A stretch of DNA of 48,883 bases from positions 1-48,883 of the forward strand of contig NZ_MDZC01000053.1 of NCBI RefSeq assembly GCF_001816165.1. The letters are read 5' to 3'. Every line of letters begins with the position of its first letter. Position 1 is the first letter of the stretch. Position numbers and translations under genes: made by a program. This document shows, piece after piece, positions 26,166 to 36,500 of this stretch. The notes under the pieces are model-generated. The model saw only the letters and a program-made list of their open reading frames with translations, was not told the origin of the DNA and ran no database searches. This DNA is from Hymenobacter glacialis (GTDB lineage: Bacteria; Bacteroidota; Bacteroidia; Cytophagales; Hymenobacteraceae).

Positions 26166-26375
26166 GGCAGGCTAGAAATGAGTGCAACGACGCTGTATTC
26201 TTGGGGCAGGGCTTTGGGGTTGGCTCTTTGAAGAGCTTCTGACTCTATCAAACAGCGGGCCTTACCAGTGGCTCTGGCTTCGCGTGCCGGCTACGCCCGC
26301 CGTAATATTGCTTCAGCCATTGGCCCATCTGGGCAGGCGTGGCCTTGGCCGCTTGCAATTAACCTCCTTCTCATC

Positions 26376-27275
26376 ATGCTTACTTCCATGACCGGCTTCG
26401 GCCAGGCCCATCGCGAAACCGATACCTACACCGCCGCCATTGAACTCCGGTCCGTCAATTCCAAAACCCTGGACCTGACCCTGCGGCTGCCGCGCTTCCT
26501 GATGCCGCACGAGCTGGAAATTCGCAACGCCGTGGCAAAATCCCTGCTGCGCGGCAAAATCAATTTGAACCTGGATTTTTTGCGGCCTGCCGCGGCCCGC
26601 GCCACTGCCTCCCTCAACAAGGAAGCGTTGCTTGCGGCTTTCCACGAGCTCAAAGCCGTGGCCCAGGGCCTGGGCCTGTCCACCGGTGAAGACACCCTGC
26701 TGGCGGCCTTGCGCCTGCCGGGCGTGATTCCCAGCGCGGCCGAAGCCCGCGAGGCCGAACCCGCAACCGAGGAAATTACCTGGGCCGAACTGCAGCCGCT
26801 GCTCACCGAGGCGCTGGCAGCCATGCACCTGTTTCGCCAGGACGAAGGCGCCACCCTCACCACCGAAATCCTGAGCTACGTGGCCATCATCCGCCAGCAG
26901 CTCGCGGCCGTGGAGCAGCACGACCCCGCCCGCATCGAGCACGTGCGCCAGCGCCTGGCCGGCCACCTGGCCGAGCTCACCAGCCACGAGCACTTCAACG
27001 CCACCCGCTTCGAGCAGGAAGTGCTGTACTACATCGAGAAGCTGGACATTGTGGAAGAAAAAGTGCGCCTGGCGGCTCACTTGGCCTATTTCGAGCAGGC
27101 CGTGCGGCAGCCCGACGAGGCCGTGGGCAAGAAGCTGGGCTTCCTAGCGCAGGAGATTGGACGCGAAATCAACACCATCGGTTCCAAGGCCAACGATGCT
27201 ACCGTGCAGCACCTAGTGGTGGGCATGAAAGAAGAATTGGAAAAAATTAAAGAGCAGCTCAACAACATTCTGTAG
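26376..27275 (+). CDS. YicC/YloC-family endoribonuclease
   Basis: 299 residues. The conserved opening MLTSMTGFGQA sets the start at 26376; the frame extends 36 codons upstream with no family similarity. The N-terminal domain (~1-160) has the family pattern VNSKTLDLTLRLP. The C-terminal domain (~215-299) ends KLGFLAQEIGREINTIGSKA and EELEKIKEQLNNIL, which is diagnostic of YicC. E. coli YicC and B. subtilis YloC are RNases that act on small RNAs or RNA ends. No downstream gmk is present, although yicC is often paired with it. The gene is flanked by a terminator upstream and an AT-rich gap downstream. Confidence 0.93.
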   Translation: MLTSMTGFGQAHRETDTYTAAIELRSVNSKTLDLTLRLPRFLMPHELEIRNAVAKSLLRGKINLNLDFLRPAAARATASLNKEALLAAFHELKAVAQGLGLSTGEDTLLAALRLPGVIPSAAEAREAEPATEEITWAELQPLLTEALAAMHLFRQDEGATLTTEILSYVAIIRQQLAAVEQHDPARIEHVRQRLAGHLAELTSHEHFNATRFEQEVLYYIEKLDIVEEKVRLAAHLAYFEQAVRQPDEAVGKKLGFLAQEIGREINTIGSKANDATVQHLVVGMKEELEKIKEQLNNIL

Positions 27276-27613
27276 GCCTCCAACCTCACACCTCTTTTAG
27301 CTCAGCCGTTCAGCATGCTACAAGCGCAGTTGGCCGAAAATAATTGAATTTATTGCACTTTAATAATAATTTATAAAATACAATAGTTAAGAAAATCTTT
27401 CTGGCAAGGGATTTGAAAACGGCATTCACTAGGCCAAACAAGCATCACAACCTGCCGAATGTTAGGCCTTTATTGAATTAAATGCCCGGCTCATTCGGGA
27501 GGTACCAAAATAAATCGCAATATTTGTTGTCCAAAAGTTGGATGTTATAATATTGTATCTAACTTGGCTTAGCTTAATGGTCTTACCGTTACTCACTTCT
27601 TATTTGCATTAGT
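27276..27613. other. AT-rich intergenic region without genes
   Basis: 338 bases, clearly richer in A+T than anything nearby (runs such as AATAATAATTTATAAAATAC). CCGAATG near 27453 and CATTCGG near 27492 could pair as a long-looped hairpin. TTATTTGCA just before the ATG at 27614 is a weak promoter-like string and occurs also upstream of the LD-carboxypeptidase gene. No ORF, tRNA or clear terminator is visible. It may hold the promoter of the next gene. Confidence 0.5.
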
Positions 27614-28150
27614 ATGAAATCTACACTTTTACTCTTTATCCTGGGATTGATACTTACGGCTGCGCACCCGGCATCTGAAATTGAGCTGGTAAAAAAGCGC
27701 GTGCTCAGCGAGCGGGTGGAAATCCTTATCCCCAAGGGCTTTGAGGTGATGACCGAGCAGCAGATGGACTTCGCTTACGCCAAAGCCCAGAGCCGCCCCA
27801 GCGTCATTTTCACCAACAACAACCTCATCAGCCTCGCCTTCAACTACAGCGACAACGACGCCGACCAGGACATGGTCGACATCTACGCCGCCTCGTTTGG
27901 CAAGACGTACCACAAGCAGTACAAAGACGCCACGTGGTTCGGCGATGGCGTGAAAAACATCAACAACCGCAAGGTGGGCTTCATGGAATTCATGAAGCCG
28001 GAGATGGGCCACGAAGTGTACACGCTGGTGTTCTTCACCGACGTGGAAGGCAAACTGATGATTTGCACCTTCAACTGTGCCGACCGCCAGAAGCCCGAGT
28101 GGGAGCCCATCGCCAAGCAAATCATGCTCTCGCTGAAAGCTAAAGGCTAG
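27614..28150 (+). CDS. Exported protein of unknown function
   Basis: 178 residues. A signal peptide (MKSTLLLFILGLILTAAHPA) is followed by a ~155-residue domain with alternating strands, including ILIPKGFEVMTEQQMDFAYA, SVIFTNNNLISLAFNY and WFGDGVKNINNRKVGFMEF. The pattern of a short periplasmic alpha/beta domain with an early IPKGF-type strand recalls PsbP/DcrB-like proteins, but this is a guess. No lipobox, metal-binding cluster or catalytic signature can be seen. The gene lies alone behind an AT-rich gap, and its stop codon is directly followed by four GCTGTTA heptamers and then a terminator shared with the convergent peptidase gene. Confidence 0.75.
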   Translation: MKSTLLLFILGLILTAAHPASEIELVKKRVLSERVEILIPKGFEVMTEQQMDFAYAKAQSRPSVIFTNNNLISLAFNYSDNDADQDMVDIYAASFGKTYHKQYKDATWFGDGVKNINNRKVGFMEFMKPEMGHEVYTLVFFTDVEGKLMICTFNCADRQKPEWEPIAKQIMLSLKAKG

Positions 28151-28178
28151 GCTGTTAGCTGTTAGCTGTTAGCTGTTA
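28151..28178. repeat. Tandem heptamer GCTGTTA x 4
   Basis: Four perfect seven-base units start at the first base after the TAG stop (28148-28150) of the exported-protein gene. Confidence 0.95.
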
Positions 28179-28186
28179 GAAATAAG

Positions 28187-28227
28187 GTCGGTAGTTGAAC
28201 GCAGGTTCGGCTACCGACTATTTTTTT
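28187..28227. terminator. Terminator between convergent genes
   Basis: GTCGGTAG (28187-28194) and CTACCGAC (28211-28218) pair, followed by TATTTTTTT on the plus strand. The right arm touches the stop codon of the minus-strand peptidase gene. Confidence 0.75.
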
Positions 28228-29972
28228 GGGGCTTGGGTGGCGCCCAACTCGTTGAGAAAGTCCCGCACCAGGCCAAATGCCCCGGCAAAGCCGGCCAGCG
28301 ACAAAGCCTCGGGCCGGTCGTTCACGTCGTGGTAGGCGGGGCTGCCGCCGCGGGTGTAAAGGAAAAAGGCCGGCACGCCTGCTTCGGAAAACGGGTAGTG
28401 GTCGGAGTTGGCGGCGCGGCTGCGGGCGCCCAGCGCGGGCAGGTAGTGGTGCGCCTCGTTGAGCTGCACGAGGCGCTGATAAGCGGCTTCGTGCACGCGG
28501 CCGTTCACCACGGTGGCGCCCTGTTCGCCGGTGCCCAGCAGGTCGAGGTTGACCAGAAATTTGATGCGGTTGAGCGGCACCAGCGGGTGGGCCACAAAGT
28601 AGCGGGAGCCCACCAGCCCGGCCTCCTCGGCCCCAAACAGCAGGAACACCACGGAGTAGGCGGGCCGGTTTTCGGGCCGGGCGTAGTGGGCGGCCAGCTC
28701 CAGCAGCAGGGCCACGCCGCTGGCGTTGTCGTTGGCACCGGGGAAATAGGTGTGGCGGCCCATGGTGCCCAGGTGGTCGTAGTGCGCGGTGACCACCAGT
28801 AAAGAATCGGCCTGGGCAGTGCCTCGAATAACGGCGGCCAGGTTCTGGGTCTGGTAGTTGCGTTGGAGATGGACGTCAACGGTCGCCGTAAGCCACAGCT
28901 TGGTGGGCGCCGGGGCCGGGGTAGCGCAAAAAATGGCAGTGCCGGCAGTTGGTTTGGCCGGAGCCAGCAGCTCTATCTCCATACGCGGGCTTTGCGTGGG
29001 CGCCAGCGAGGCCGTTAGTTTGGGCACCAGCGTTACCCAGGCGGCGGCAGACTCCAGGTGCTGCCGCAGCGTAGCGGGCAGGCCGGGCAACCGAGCTTGG
29101 TCGCGGGCAGTGAGCAGCAACGCCTGTTGCTTCAAGGGCAACTCCAGCAGCCGCTGTTGAGACGCGGTGTTTTGCAGGGGTCTGGCAAACACAGCCGTAT
29201 CCAGCGTTAGGAGCGGCATATCGTTGATAGAGCCACCGCCGGAAGTTGCCGTCATGATATAGTCCCGGCCCGGCTTGGCAGCAGGCAGCTGCTGGCGCTT
29301 ATCACCAAAGGCCATATGCACACGCATCTCGCCCGGGAAGGTGTTCACATCCAGCATGAACGGCTGGGTATAATCCGGTGCAAGCGGCGCCAGCTGCAGC
29401 TCCCGCAGCCGCTTGCGCAGGTAGGCGGCCGCCTTGTGCTCGCCCTGCTGCACGTAGCCCCGGCCGTGCATTTGGCGGGAGGCCAGCGTTTCGATGGTTC
29501 GGCGGGCGCGGGGCAGGTCCTGGGCTTCGGCGCGGTGGGAGGTGCCCAGCGTGGCTACCAGTAACACCAGCGGCACCAGGCGCGGGGCGGCCGGCACGCG
29601 GTGCCGTAGCAGCCACGCCAGCCCCAAAGCCAGCGCGGCGCCAATGGTGTCGCCAATCAGGTCTTTTACATCGCCCTGCCGGCCCATTTGCATGGTAGTT
29701 TGCAGCAGTTCGATGAGGCCGCCGAACAGGAAACTACCGATGAGCAGCGGCCAGCCGGGGTGCCGGGCCAAGCGGGGCCAGCGCGTCTGCCGGCGCAGGG
29801 AAAACCAGCTCAGCAGGGCCAGCAGGCCGAATACACCCGCGTGCGCGGCGGTGTCGAAGGCCAGCAGCTCCCACTCGGGCGTGAGCGGCATGTCGGCCGC
29901 CGGCAGCAGCGTGAGCAGGAGGATGACGGTGGCCCAGGCAATGGGCAGGGCCGCGTAGGGACGCTGGGGCAT
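28218..29972 (-). CDS. VanZ-like membrane domain fused to a secreted M28 peptidase
   Basis: 584 residues in one open frame. Residues 1-125 form a VanZ-like domain with four hydrophobic helices, the conserved pattern HAGVFGLLALLSW, and LFGGLIELLQT then QGDVKDLIGDTIGA, which is the family signature. A second signal-like stretch (RLVPLVLLVATLG, then HRAEAQ at 131-151) leads into an M28 peptidase with AHYDHLG (~396), ANDNASGVALLLE, FGAEEAGLVGS, NLDLLG and YHDVND, so the zinc ligands are complete. In relatives VanZ and M28 proteins are, to my knowledge, usually separate. A GTG at 29595-29597 could still start the peptidase on its own. The protein may be one polypeptide with the peptidase outside the membrane, or be cleaved after AEAQ. 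It follows gcvH on the same strand. Confidence 0.85.
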   Translation of the reverse strand: MPQRPYAALPIAWATVILLLTLLPAADMPLTPEWELLAFDTAAHAGVFGLLALLSWFSLRRQTRWPRLARHPGWPLLIGSFLFGGLIELLQTTMQMGRQGDVKDLIGDTIGAALALGLAWLLRHRVPAAPRLVPLVLLVATLGTSHRAEAQDLPRARRTIETLASRQMHGRGYVQQGEHKAAAYLRKRLRELQLAPLAPDYTQPFMLDVNTFPGEMRVHMAFGDKRQQLPAAKPGRDYIMTATSGGGSINDMPLLTLDTAVFARPLQNTASQQRLLELPLKQQALLLTARDQARLPGLPATLRQHLESAAAWVTLVPKLTASLAPTQSPRMEIELLAPAKPTAGTAIFCATPAPAPTKLWLTATVDVHLQRNYQTQNLAAVIRGTAQADSLLVVTAHYDHLGTMGRHTYFPGANDNASGVALLLELAAHYARPENRPAYSVVFLLFGAEEAGLVGSRYFVAHPLVPLNRIKFLVNLDLLGTGEQGATVVNGRVHEAAYQRLVQLNEAHHYLPALGARSRAANSDHYPFSEAGVPAFFLYTRGGSPAYHDVNDRPEALSLAGFAGAFGLVRDFLNELGATQAPKK

Positions 29973-30000
29973 CAGCTGGAGTTATGAACTGGTAAAACAA

Positions 30001-30105
30001 GAACGTCATGCTAAGCGTGGCGAAGCAGCTTTACCTCAGTAGTAATCCAATCGAGCGGATTTACTTCCGAGGTAAAGCTGCTTCGCCACGCTCAGCATGA
30101 CGTTC
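30001..30105. repeat. Long palindromic intergenic repeat, copy B
   Basis: 37-base arms (30001-30037 and 30069-30105) pair with one mismatch around a 31-base loop. The opening GAACGTCATGCTnAGCG is shared with copy A (18593), but the inner part of the stem (TGGCGAAGCAGCTTTACCTC) differs from copy A while remaining self-complementary. Confidence 0.9.
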
Positions 30106-30147
30106 TCCTTTTCGGGCGAATGCACAAGCTAAAGCATGTGCTACAGG

Positions 30148-30528
30148 CTAGGCGCCTACCAGCTCGCCGTAAGTTTCGGCGCTCAGCAACTCTTCGAGCT
30201 CCTCGGGCTTGGCAATGGAAATCTTCACCATCCAGCCGTCGCCGTAAGGGTCGGAGTTCACGGTTTCGGGAGCGTCGGCCAGCTTTTCGTTTATCTCCAG
30301 CACGGTGCCGGTGATGGGGCTGAATAGGTCAGAAACCGTTTTCACGGCCTCTACTGTGCCAAACACGTCGTGCTGGGCTACGTCCTTGTCGAGGGTGTCG
30401 ATGTCGACGTACACAATGTCGCCGAGCTCTTTTTGGGCGTGGTCGGTGATGCCGATGTAGGCAACATCGCCTTCAACGCGAATCCATTCGTGGTCTTTGG
30501 TGTAGTGGAGGGTGGCGGGCAGGTTCAT
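30148..30528 (-). CDS. gcvH: Glycine cleavage system H protein
   Basis: 126 residues, normal length. It carries the lipoyl group that shuttles the aminomethyl intermediate of glycine between the P and T proteins. The lipoylated lysine is Lys63 in GTVEAVKTVSDLFSP. The start MNLPATLHYTKDHEWIRVEG is the family's usual beginning. gcvP and gcvT are not in the window. It is the middle gene of the sprA-gcvH-vanZ block, 53 bases downstream of the sprA stop, and is probably co-transcribed with sprA. A long palindrome separates it from the VanZ-M28 gene. Confidence 0.97.
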   Translation of the reverse strand: MNLPATLHYTKDHEWIRVEGDVAYIGITDHAQKELGDIVYVDIDTLDKDVAQHDVFGTVEAVKTVSDLFSPITGTVLEINEKLADAPETVNSDPYGDGWMVKISIAKPEELEELLSAETYGELVGA

Positions 30529-30581
30529 ACTAGCAGGGCGCTGAAGGTGTTTGGGAAGATGGAATTAGCAGAGGCGTAAAG

Positions 30582-33500
30582 CTACTGCGTCAAACTATAA
30601 CGCAGCTGCACCCCGCCCTCGGTGGTGGCGTTGCGGAAGGCATTGCTGATACGGGGAGTGGTGATGGTCTGGCTGTAGTACAACTGCAGGTTGAGGCGGG
30701 TGTTCAGTAAATAGTCGATGGTGGGGCGCAGCTGGAAGGTTTTCGAGCCGTTGGTCACCTGGCCTTCGGGGCGGCCGGGGTCGGGGGCCACGCCCTGCGG
30801 GTTGCCAATATCTTCTACCCCCAGAATGCTGCGCTGCACCGTGATGTTGTCGCGAATACTGAGGTCCATGCGGGCGGTGAGGTTGTTTTTCAGCACGCGC
30901 TGTTCGCCGCGCACCTTGAACGGCAGCTTGAAGCTGTTGGTGGCGTAGCCGAAGCCAATCACCATTTCGTTGGTGTAAAGCTCGGTCACCTGGGCATTGG
31001 AGGTATTCAGAACCACGGCGCGGTCGGTGCGGTACTCAATGCGGCCCGTGGCGCGGCTCAACGTCTGAAAATTGACGCCGATGAGCGGCGACAGCCGCTC
31101 CACGATGCTCACCTGCCCCAGCACGTAGTACGGGATGTATTGCCCCGACGCGTTCCGGATGTTGGGAAAGTCGCGGTCGGGGTTGAAGGTGCTGGAGTTG
31201 TAGTTGGTGGCGGTGGCGTAGTTGTTCACGCTATACACCGACGAATAGGCGTGGTTGAAGGCAAAGGAAGTAAAGTACTTCTTCACAAAGGGCAGGTCCG
31301 AAAAGCCGTTGTACTGAACAGTCCAGTTGGGCAGCGGCAGCATGGCGAAGGGGTCGAACTTCTTGGCCTCGTAGCCATCCGACGACCGGCCGTGGTAGGC
31401 GTCAATAAAGCTCTGAATAAGCACTTCCTGCGAGTTGTAGCCGTAGCCGCTTTCCGGGTTCACGCCAGCGACGGGGTTGGCGCGCGCCAGCCGTTCCCGC
31501 ACAATGGCGCGGTTGTTCACGAAGCGCTGGAAGGCCTTGGATGTTTCGCCGTTGGCCCCCAGGTCGCCAAACAGGGTTTGGATGGTAACCGTGGACGTGC
31601 TGAACGAGCCGGTGCCGAGCAGCGGGTTATTAGCCAGCCGGGTCAAACCCGTAATCGGGTCGCGGTAGGCCGTCAGCTTCACCGAGTCAAGTTCGTTGCG
31701 GTAGTACACTTCCTGGTTGCGGGCCAGCTGCCGGCGCGCGTCCACCTGAATGTTGAAGCCCCGGAATGGCTCCAGCGCGGTGCGCAGCGTGAGCACCTCG
31801 GTGCGCAGCGAGCTAAACGCCGTGTTCAGGTACTGGCTGCTGTCGGTGTACCAGCCGTTGTCGCGCGAGCGTTCGTACAGCGTGTTCAGCCCGTACTGCT
31901 TGCCCAGGATGAAGGGCACGCCGGGCGCCGTCAGGTCGTGGTCGAGACCGAAAATGTAGGTTTTGGGCAGGTAGCCGGGCAGCAGCGTGCCGTTGGTGCG
32001 CACGTAGGTGAAGTTGAGCGAGCGGGCCGTCATCAGCGAGCGCAGCACCGCTTTCACGAAGCGGTTTGTCTCGCGCAGCGAATCCGGCAGGGCCTCGGCT
32101 TGTGGGCGGCCGCCTTCCAGTTCGGGGCGGGCCGCTGCGCCAGCACGGGAGGGCTGGGGCCGCGCGCCGGGCGGCGGGGCGTTGTTGATGATGTTGAGAA
32201 ACTTCACCTTGTTGTAGAGCTTCACCAAGTCAATGCGGCCGTTGGCGCTCAGCTCGGCGTTGTTCTGCACGGTGTTGCCCAGCTTGAGTTCGTAGGTCAG
32301 CGTGTCGCGGGCCTCGTCGCCGGTGGGCACCGGGAACAAGGGCGCCCGCTGCGACGCCGACGACGCCTGCCAGGTGTAGCTGGCCGCATAGCGGGTGTCG
32401 GCGCTCAGCCAGTCGGTGAGCGGAAACTTGTCGAGCGGCAGGCGGTAGGTGAGCGCCGCCACCTGATTGAAGTTGGTGGTGCGGCCACCGCGCAGCAGGT
32501 TTTCCTGCAGCAGGTTGCGGTTACGAATGGCCTCGTCGCTGTCGCCGATGGTGCGGCCGCGGCCTTCGTCTACCACGCCGCGGTTGTTGGCGGTGTAATC
32601 AAAAATCAGGTTCTTGGTCAGGTCCCACTTCAGGTCATAAATCCGGCTGATGAAGAAGGCCTTCTGAATAACCGGGGTAATGCCGCTGGAGCTGGGCAGG
32701 GTGCCGGGCTCCAGCACCCGCTGCAGAAACCGCTCGTTGTAGCGCCGGTCAATATCGGTGCGGAACGAGAAGCGCGAGGGCAGCGGCGTAAAATTCACGT
32801 CCTGGAAAATTTTCAGGTAGGGGTTGTCCAGGGCCTTAATCTTGCTCAGGGGCGTGTAGTTCTTGGGAGTGGTTTGGTACACGTAGGCCACGGCCCCGGT
32901 GTAGGCGCGGGTGTAGTCGCGGTCGGTGCGGATGTCGGTGTGCAGGCGCTCGGTGAGGGAGTAGCTCAGGGCCACGTTCTCAATATCCCAAGGTTTGGGC
33001 GGGGCCACGGGCTCGCCGGGCTTACCGGGGCCGCGCTCTTTGCGCACGTTCAGCACCGAAATGCTGCGGCTGGTGGTTTGGTCGACGACCTTGCGGCGGT
33101 ATTCGGCCTGCGTGGCCGCGTTTTCGGAGCCCGAGCCGTTGGTAAATTTCTCCAGGCTCTGGCTGAGCTTGGTGTCGGGGTCCAGCGGGTCGTAGAGGGG
33201 CGTGCGGCTTTCGTGGCCCAGCTGCAGCAGCACGGGCACGCGCAGCTGCAGGCGCTCGGGCAGGAACTTGTCGGCGGCCACGGTGGCCTGCACGTCGCCG
33301 CGAAATACGTCGTCGATGGAGCGCTGCTGCGCTTTGTCCTGCAAGCCCCCGAAGCCCACGCTGGTGAAGTTGCCGGTGGCCGTGAGGTTGGCCACGTCGG
33401 CCATCTTCACGTTGAGGCGGGCGGTGGCGGCGTAACCGGCCTGCTGCTCAAAGTCCGACACCCGCAGCTCATCGGCCCACAGGTTGGCCGTGATGGCGCT

Positions 33501-36500
33501 GGTGCTGGGGTCAGTGCCGTCGGAAGTGGGATTGAGAATGCCCAGCATCACGCCCTGCACCGCCGAAAAATCGGGGTTGCCAACCACGGTGATGGTGGCG
33601 CCGTTGGCGAGGGTCTTGGTGTAAGGAATCTGAAAGTTGTTGCCTATCTGCTTGTTGCGCTCCGACTTGGCATCAATAAAGTCCTGAAACGCCACGTCGA
33701 TGCGGTTGGCAACGGGCCACACCTGGTCCACGCCCGTGTCGCCGGCCCGGGTCATTTCGAGGGGTAGCGCGTACTGGTAGTAGTTCTGGGTGTAGTCGGT
33801 GCCGATGCGCAGGAACGCCTGCACGTCGCGGCCGGTCACGTTCGGGTCGGGGCTGTCGCCGTGCAGGAACATCTTCAGGCGCTTGTAGCGCAGCATGTTG
33901 ATGGTGATGTTCTTATACGCCCCCTTGGCAAAGCCGTCGCGCAGGTTGGTCACGGACAGGCGCAGGCTTTGCTCGTTTTGCAGCCGCGAGGTGGCGGTAC
34001 TGCCAAACTCCCGGTCGCGCTGAATACCGGGCGGCGACACGTAGGGAATCTTGCCCGTGCCCGTGGCCACGGCCAGGCCGTTTTCTTCCAGGCTCACCGT
34101 GGAAATGGTGAAGGCGTCGGCGTCGGTGAGCGAGCCCACGGGCGGAATTGGTCCCTGGCGCGCATCCACGATGCGGTAGATGAAGCGGCGCCACTGGTTG
34201 GCCACAAACTGCGGCTGCACCAGGCGCAACACCACCGGCTGCTGCCAGCCGGTCATGTACATGCGCAGGAAGCGGATGTTTTTGAAACCGAACTCCTGGG
34301 TAGCCCCCCGCAGGGTGTAGCCCTCCCGAATGGGAATGCGGAACTGGTACCAGGTCACGGGCTCCCGGCTGGTCTGCTCGTTGTTGGTGGTTATTTTATC
34401 AATGATGAAGTTCTGGCCTACTTCCAGCCCGCCCGGCCGCAGGCGCATGCGGTACTCGTAGTAGCGCTCCACTTCCTGCACCACGTTGTCGCGGTTCAGG
34501 TCCTCTTTGTCGGGGTAGGCCGTGGAACTGAGCTGGCTGTTTTCGGGCGAGTTGTTCTCGTAGCCGTTGTAGTTCTTGTAGCGGCCCAGAATGCTGGCGT
34601 TGGCCTGGTCGTAGCTGGGGTCGAGGTGGTGGCGGAAGTCGTCGGCCGAGGGGTCGGTCAGGTTCGCGTAGGCGGGACCGTATTGTGTTTGCGCCCGCTC
34701 GGCGGCGTTGTTCACACCGTCCAGGCCCACGTCCTGGCGCTGCCGGGCGCCCGGCGTGGCGTTAAAGGCATCGGTGAGAAACTGCTGGGTCGTCACGCGG
34801 CCGTAGGGCGTGGGGCTGCTGTTGTTCGCTATTTCCTGGGGGTCGTCGGTAGCGGGAAGGCCGTTCTCAAACTCGTGCTGGTTGCCGTCGCGCAGCACGT
34901 CCTCGTTCACGTTGCCCAGGTTGATGAGCAGTTCGCCGCCCGTGGTGTTGTTCACGGCCGGGCTGACGCCGTCGTTCACCTTGCCGTTTTCGCCGCCCAG
35001 GAAAGGGTCCATCATCCAGAACTCCAGGTACTCAATGTTGGCATTGTCAAAGTCCGTGTCGAAAGTGATGGCGCGGCTGATGCCGCCATACTTGCCCTGC
35101 AGGCCCACGGCACTGGCTTCGGAGCCGGTAAATAACTGCCCGGTCTGGTTAATATTGGGGTTGTAGTTGTACGGGCCCCGCTCGCCGGGATAGTAGGCCA
35201 TGTCGAAGGTGTACTCGTAGCCGTTGCCCGTGGCGCCCAGGTCCTTGTTCGGAAACACCTCGTTGCGCTCGACGCCGCGGGTGTAGTGGTTCTTCAAATC
35301 GGCGCCCGCAATGTTTTTGGGCGCGTTCGAGCCGCCGGTGTAGTAGCTCTGGTCCACGGTGTACCAGGCCAGCTTGGCGCGCTGGTCGTTGTAGCGCAGG
35401 CCCGTCACGGTGGCCGGGTTGGCAATGGGGAGCGGGGTAGATGCCAGGCGCCACGCCGGAATGGATGCTAGCCCACCCAAAGTGTAGGGCGTGCGCGCGT
35501 TCTCAAAATCGTCGATGTACGAGGCTCCGTCTTCGCCCCGGCCCAGCTTCGACTGGCCCGGCAGCAGCTTGGCAAACTCGCCGCTGAAGGAAATGGTCGA
35601 AATCTCCTTGGTCGACAGGAAGGGCAGCATGTCGAGGTACTTGGTCAGCACCCGGCTGTCTTTTCGAATGCTGCCGTCGATGCCCACAATGCCGTTGTTG
35701 GCCGGCTCATCGCCGATGTTGACGCGGTTGATGCCCGGCGCCTGATTCTCGAGCAGGTACAGGGCCGTGCCGCCCAGGTTCACGTCCTTGCTGAGGCGGT
35801 AGTCCAGCCGTGTACCCAGCAGCCGCCGCGGCTGCACCTGCACCAGGGCGTTCTTTTCAAACTCCACCCGCAGCTCGTTGGCCGAGTTGAGGTAGGCGGG
35901 GTTGAGGATTTTTACCTTGGCCTGATCATAAAACACCTGATAGTCCACGCCCTCGGTGAGCAGCGTAGAGCCCGAGCGCACCCGCACCGAGCCCTGCGCA
36001 ATGCCAATGCCGGGCAGGTTGATTTCGTCGGAGCCGCCGCCGCCCTGGAAGCGGCCGCGCAGGAAGAACTTGTCCTTTTCCTGCCGCTGCTGGGCGTCGC
36101 TCTGGGTCTGGTCGTACAGCTCCGAGTACACGTACTTGTCAATCAGCGCGGTTTCGGAGGGGTCGAACTGCCGGCGCAAAAACGCGCCAAAGGGCTGCAC
36201 GTTGGGGAAGATGATGCGGCCCAATTCGGGGTCGATGGTGACGCCGGGAAAAAAGTCGAAGTTGCCGTCCGGGTTGCGGTCGTTGTTGGGGTTTACGTTG
36301 TCGAGGTTGAGCACCTCAATTAGCGGGCGGTTGGCAATCTTGTTGCCTTCCTTCAGCGAAATCAGGTCCACGCCCGTCTCGTCGTCCTTGTAAATGAGCT
36401 GCAGCTGGAAGTTGTCGCGCTGCAGCTGCGAAGCGTTCAGGGGATAGATGTTTTTCATCATCAAATCCCAGGTCGGCGTGTTGCGGTTGAACTGGCCGGG

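Noticed and set aside
31140..33767. 875-codon plus-strand open frame inside sprA
   Set aside because: It lies wholly opposite SprA, has no domain, and its composition is typical of antisense frames in GC-rich genes.
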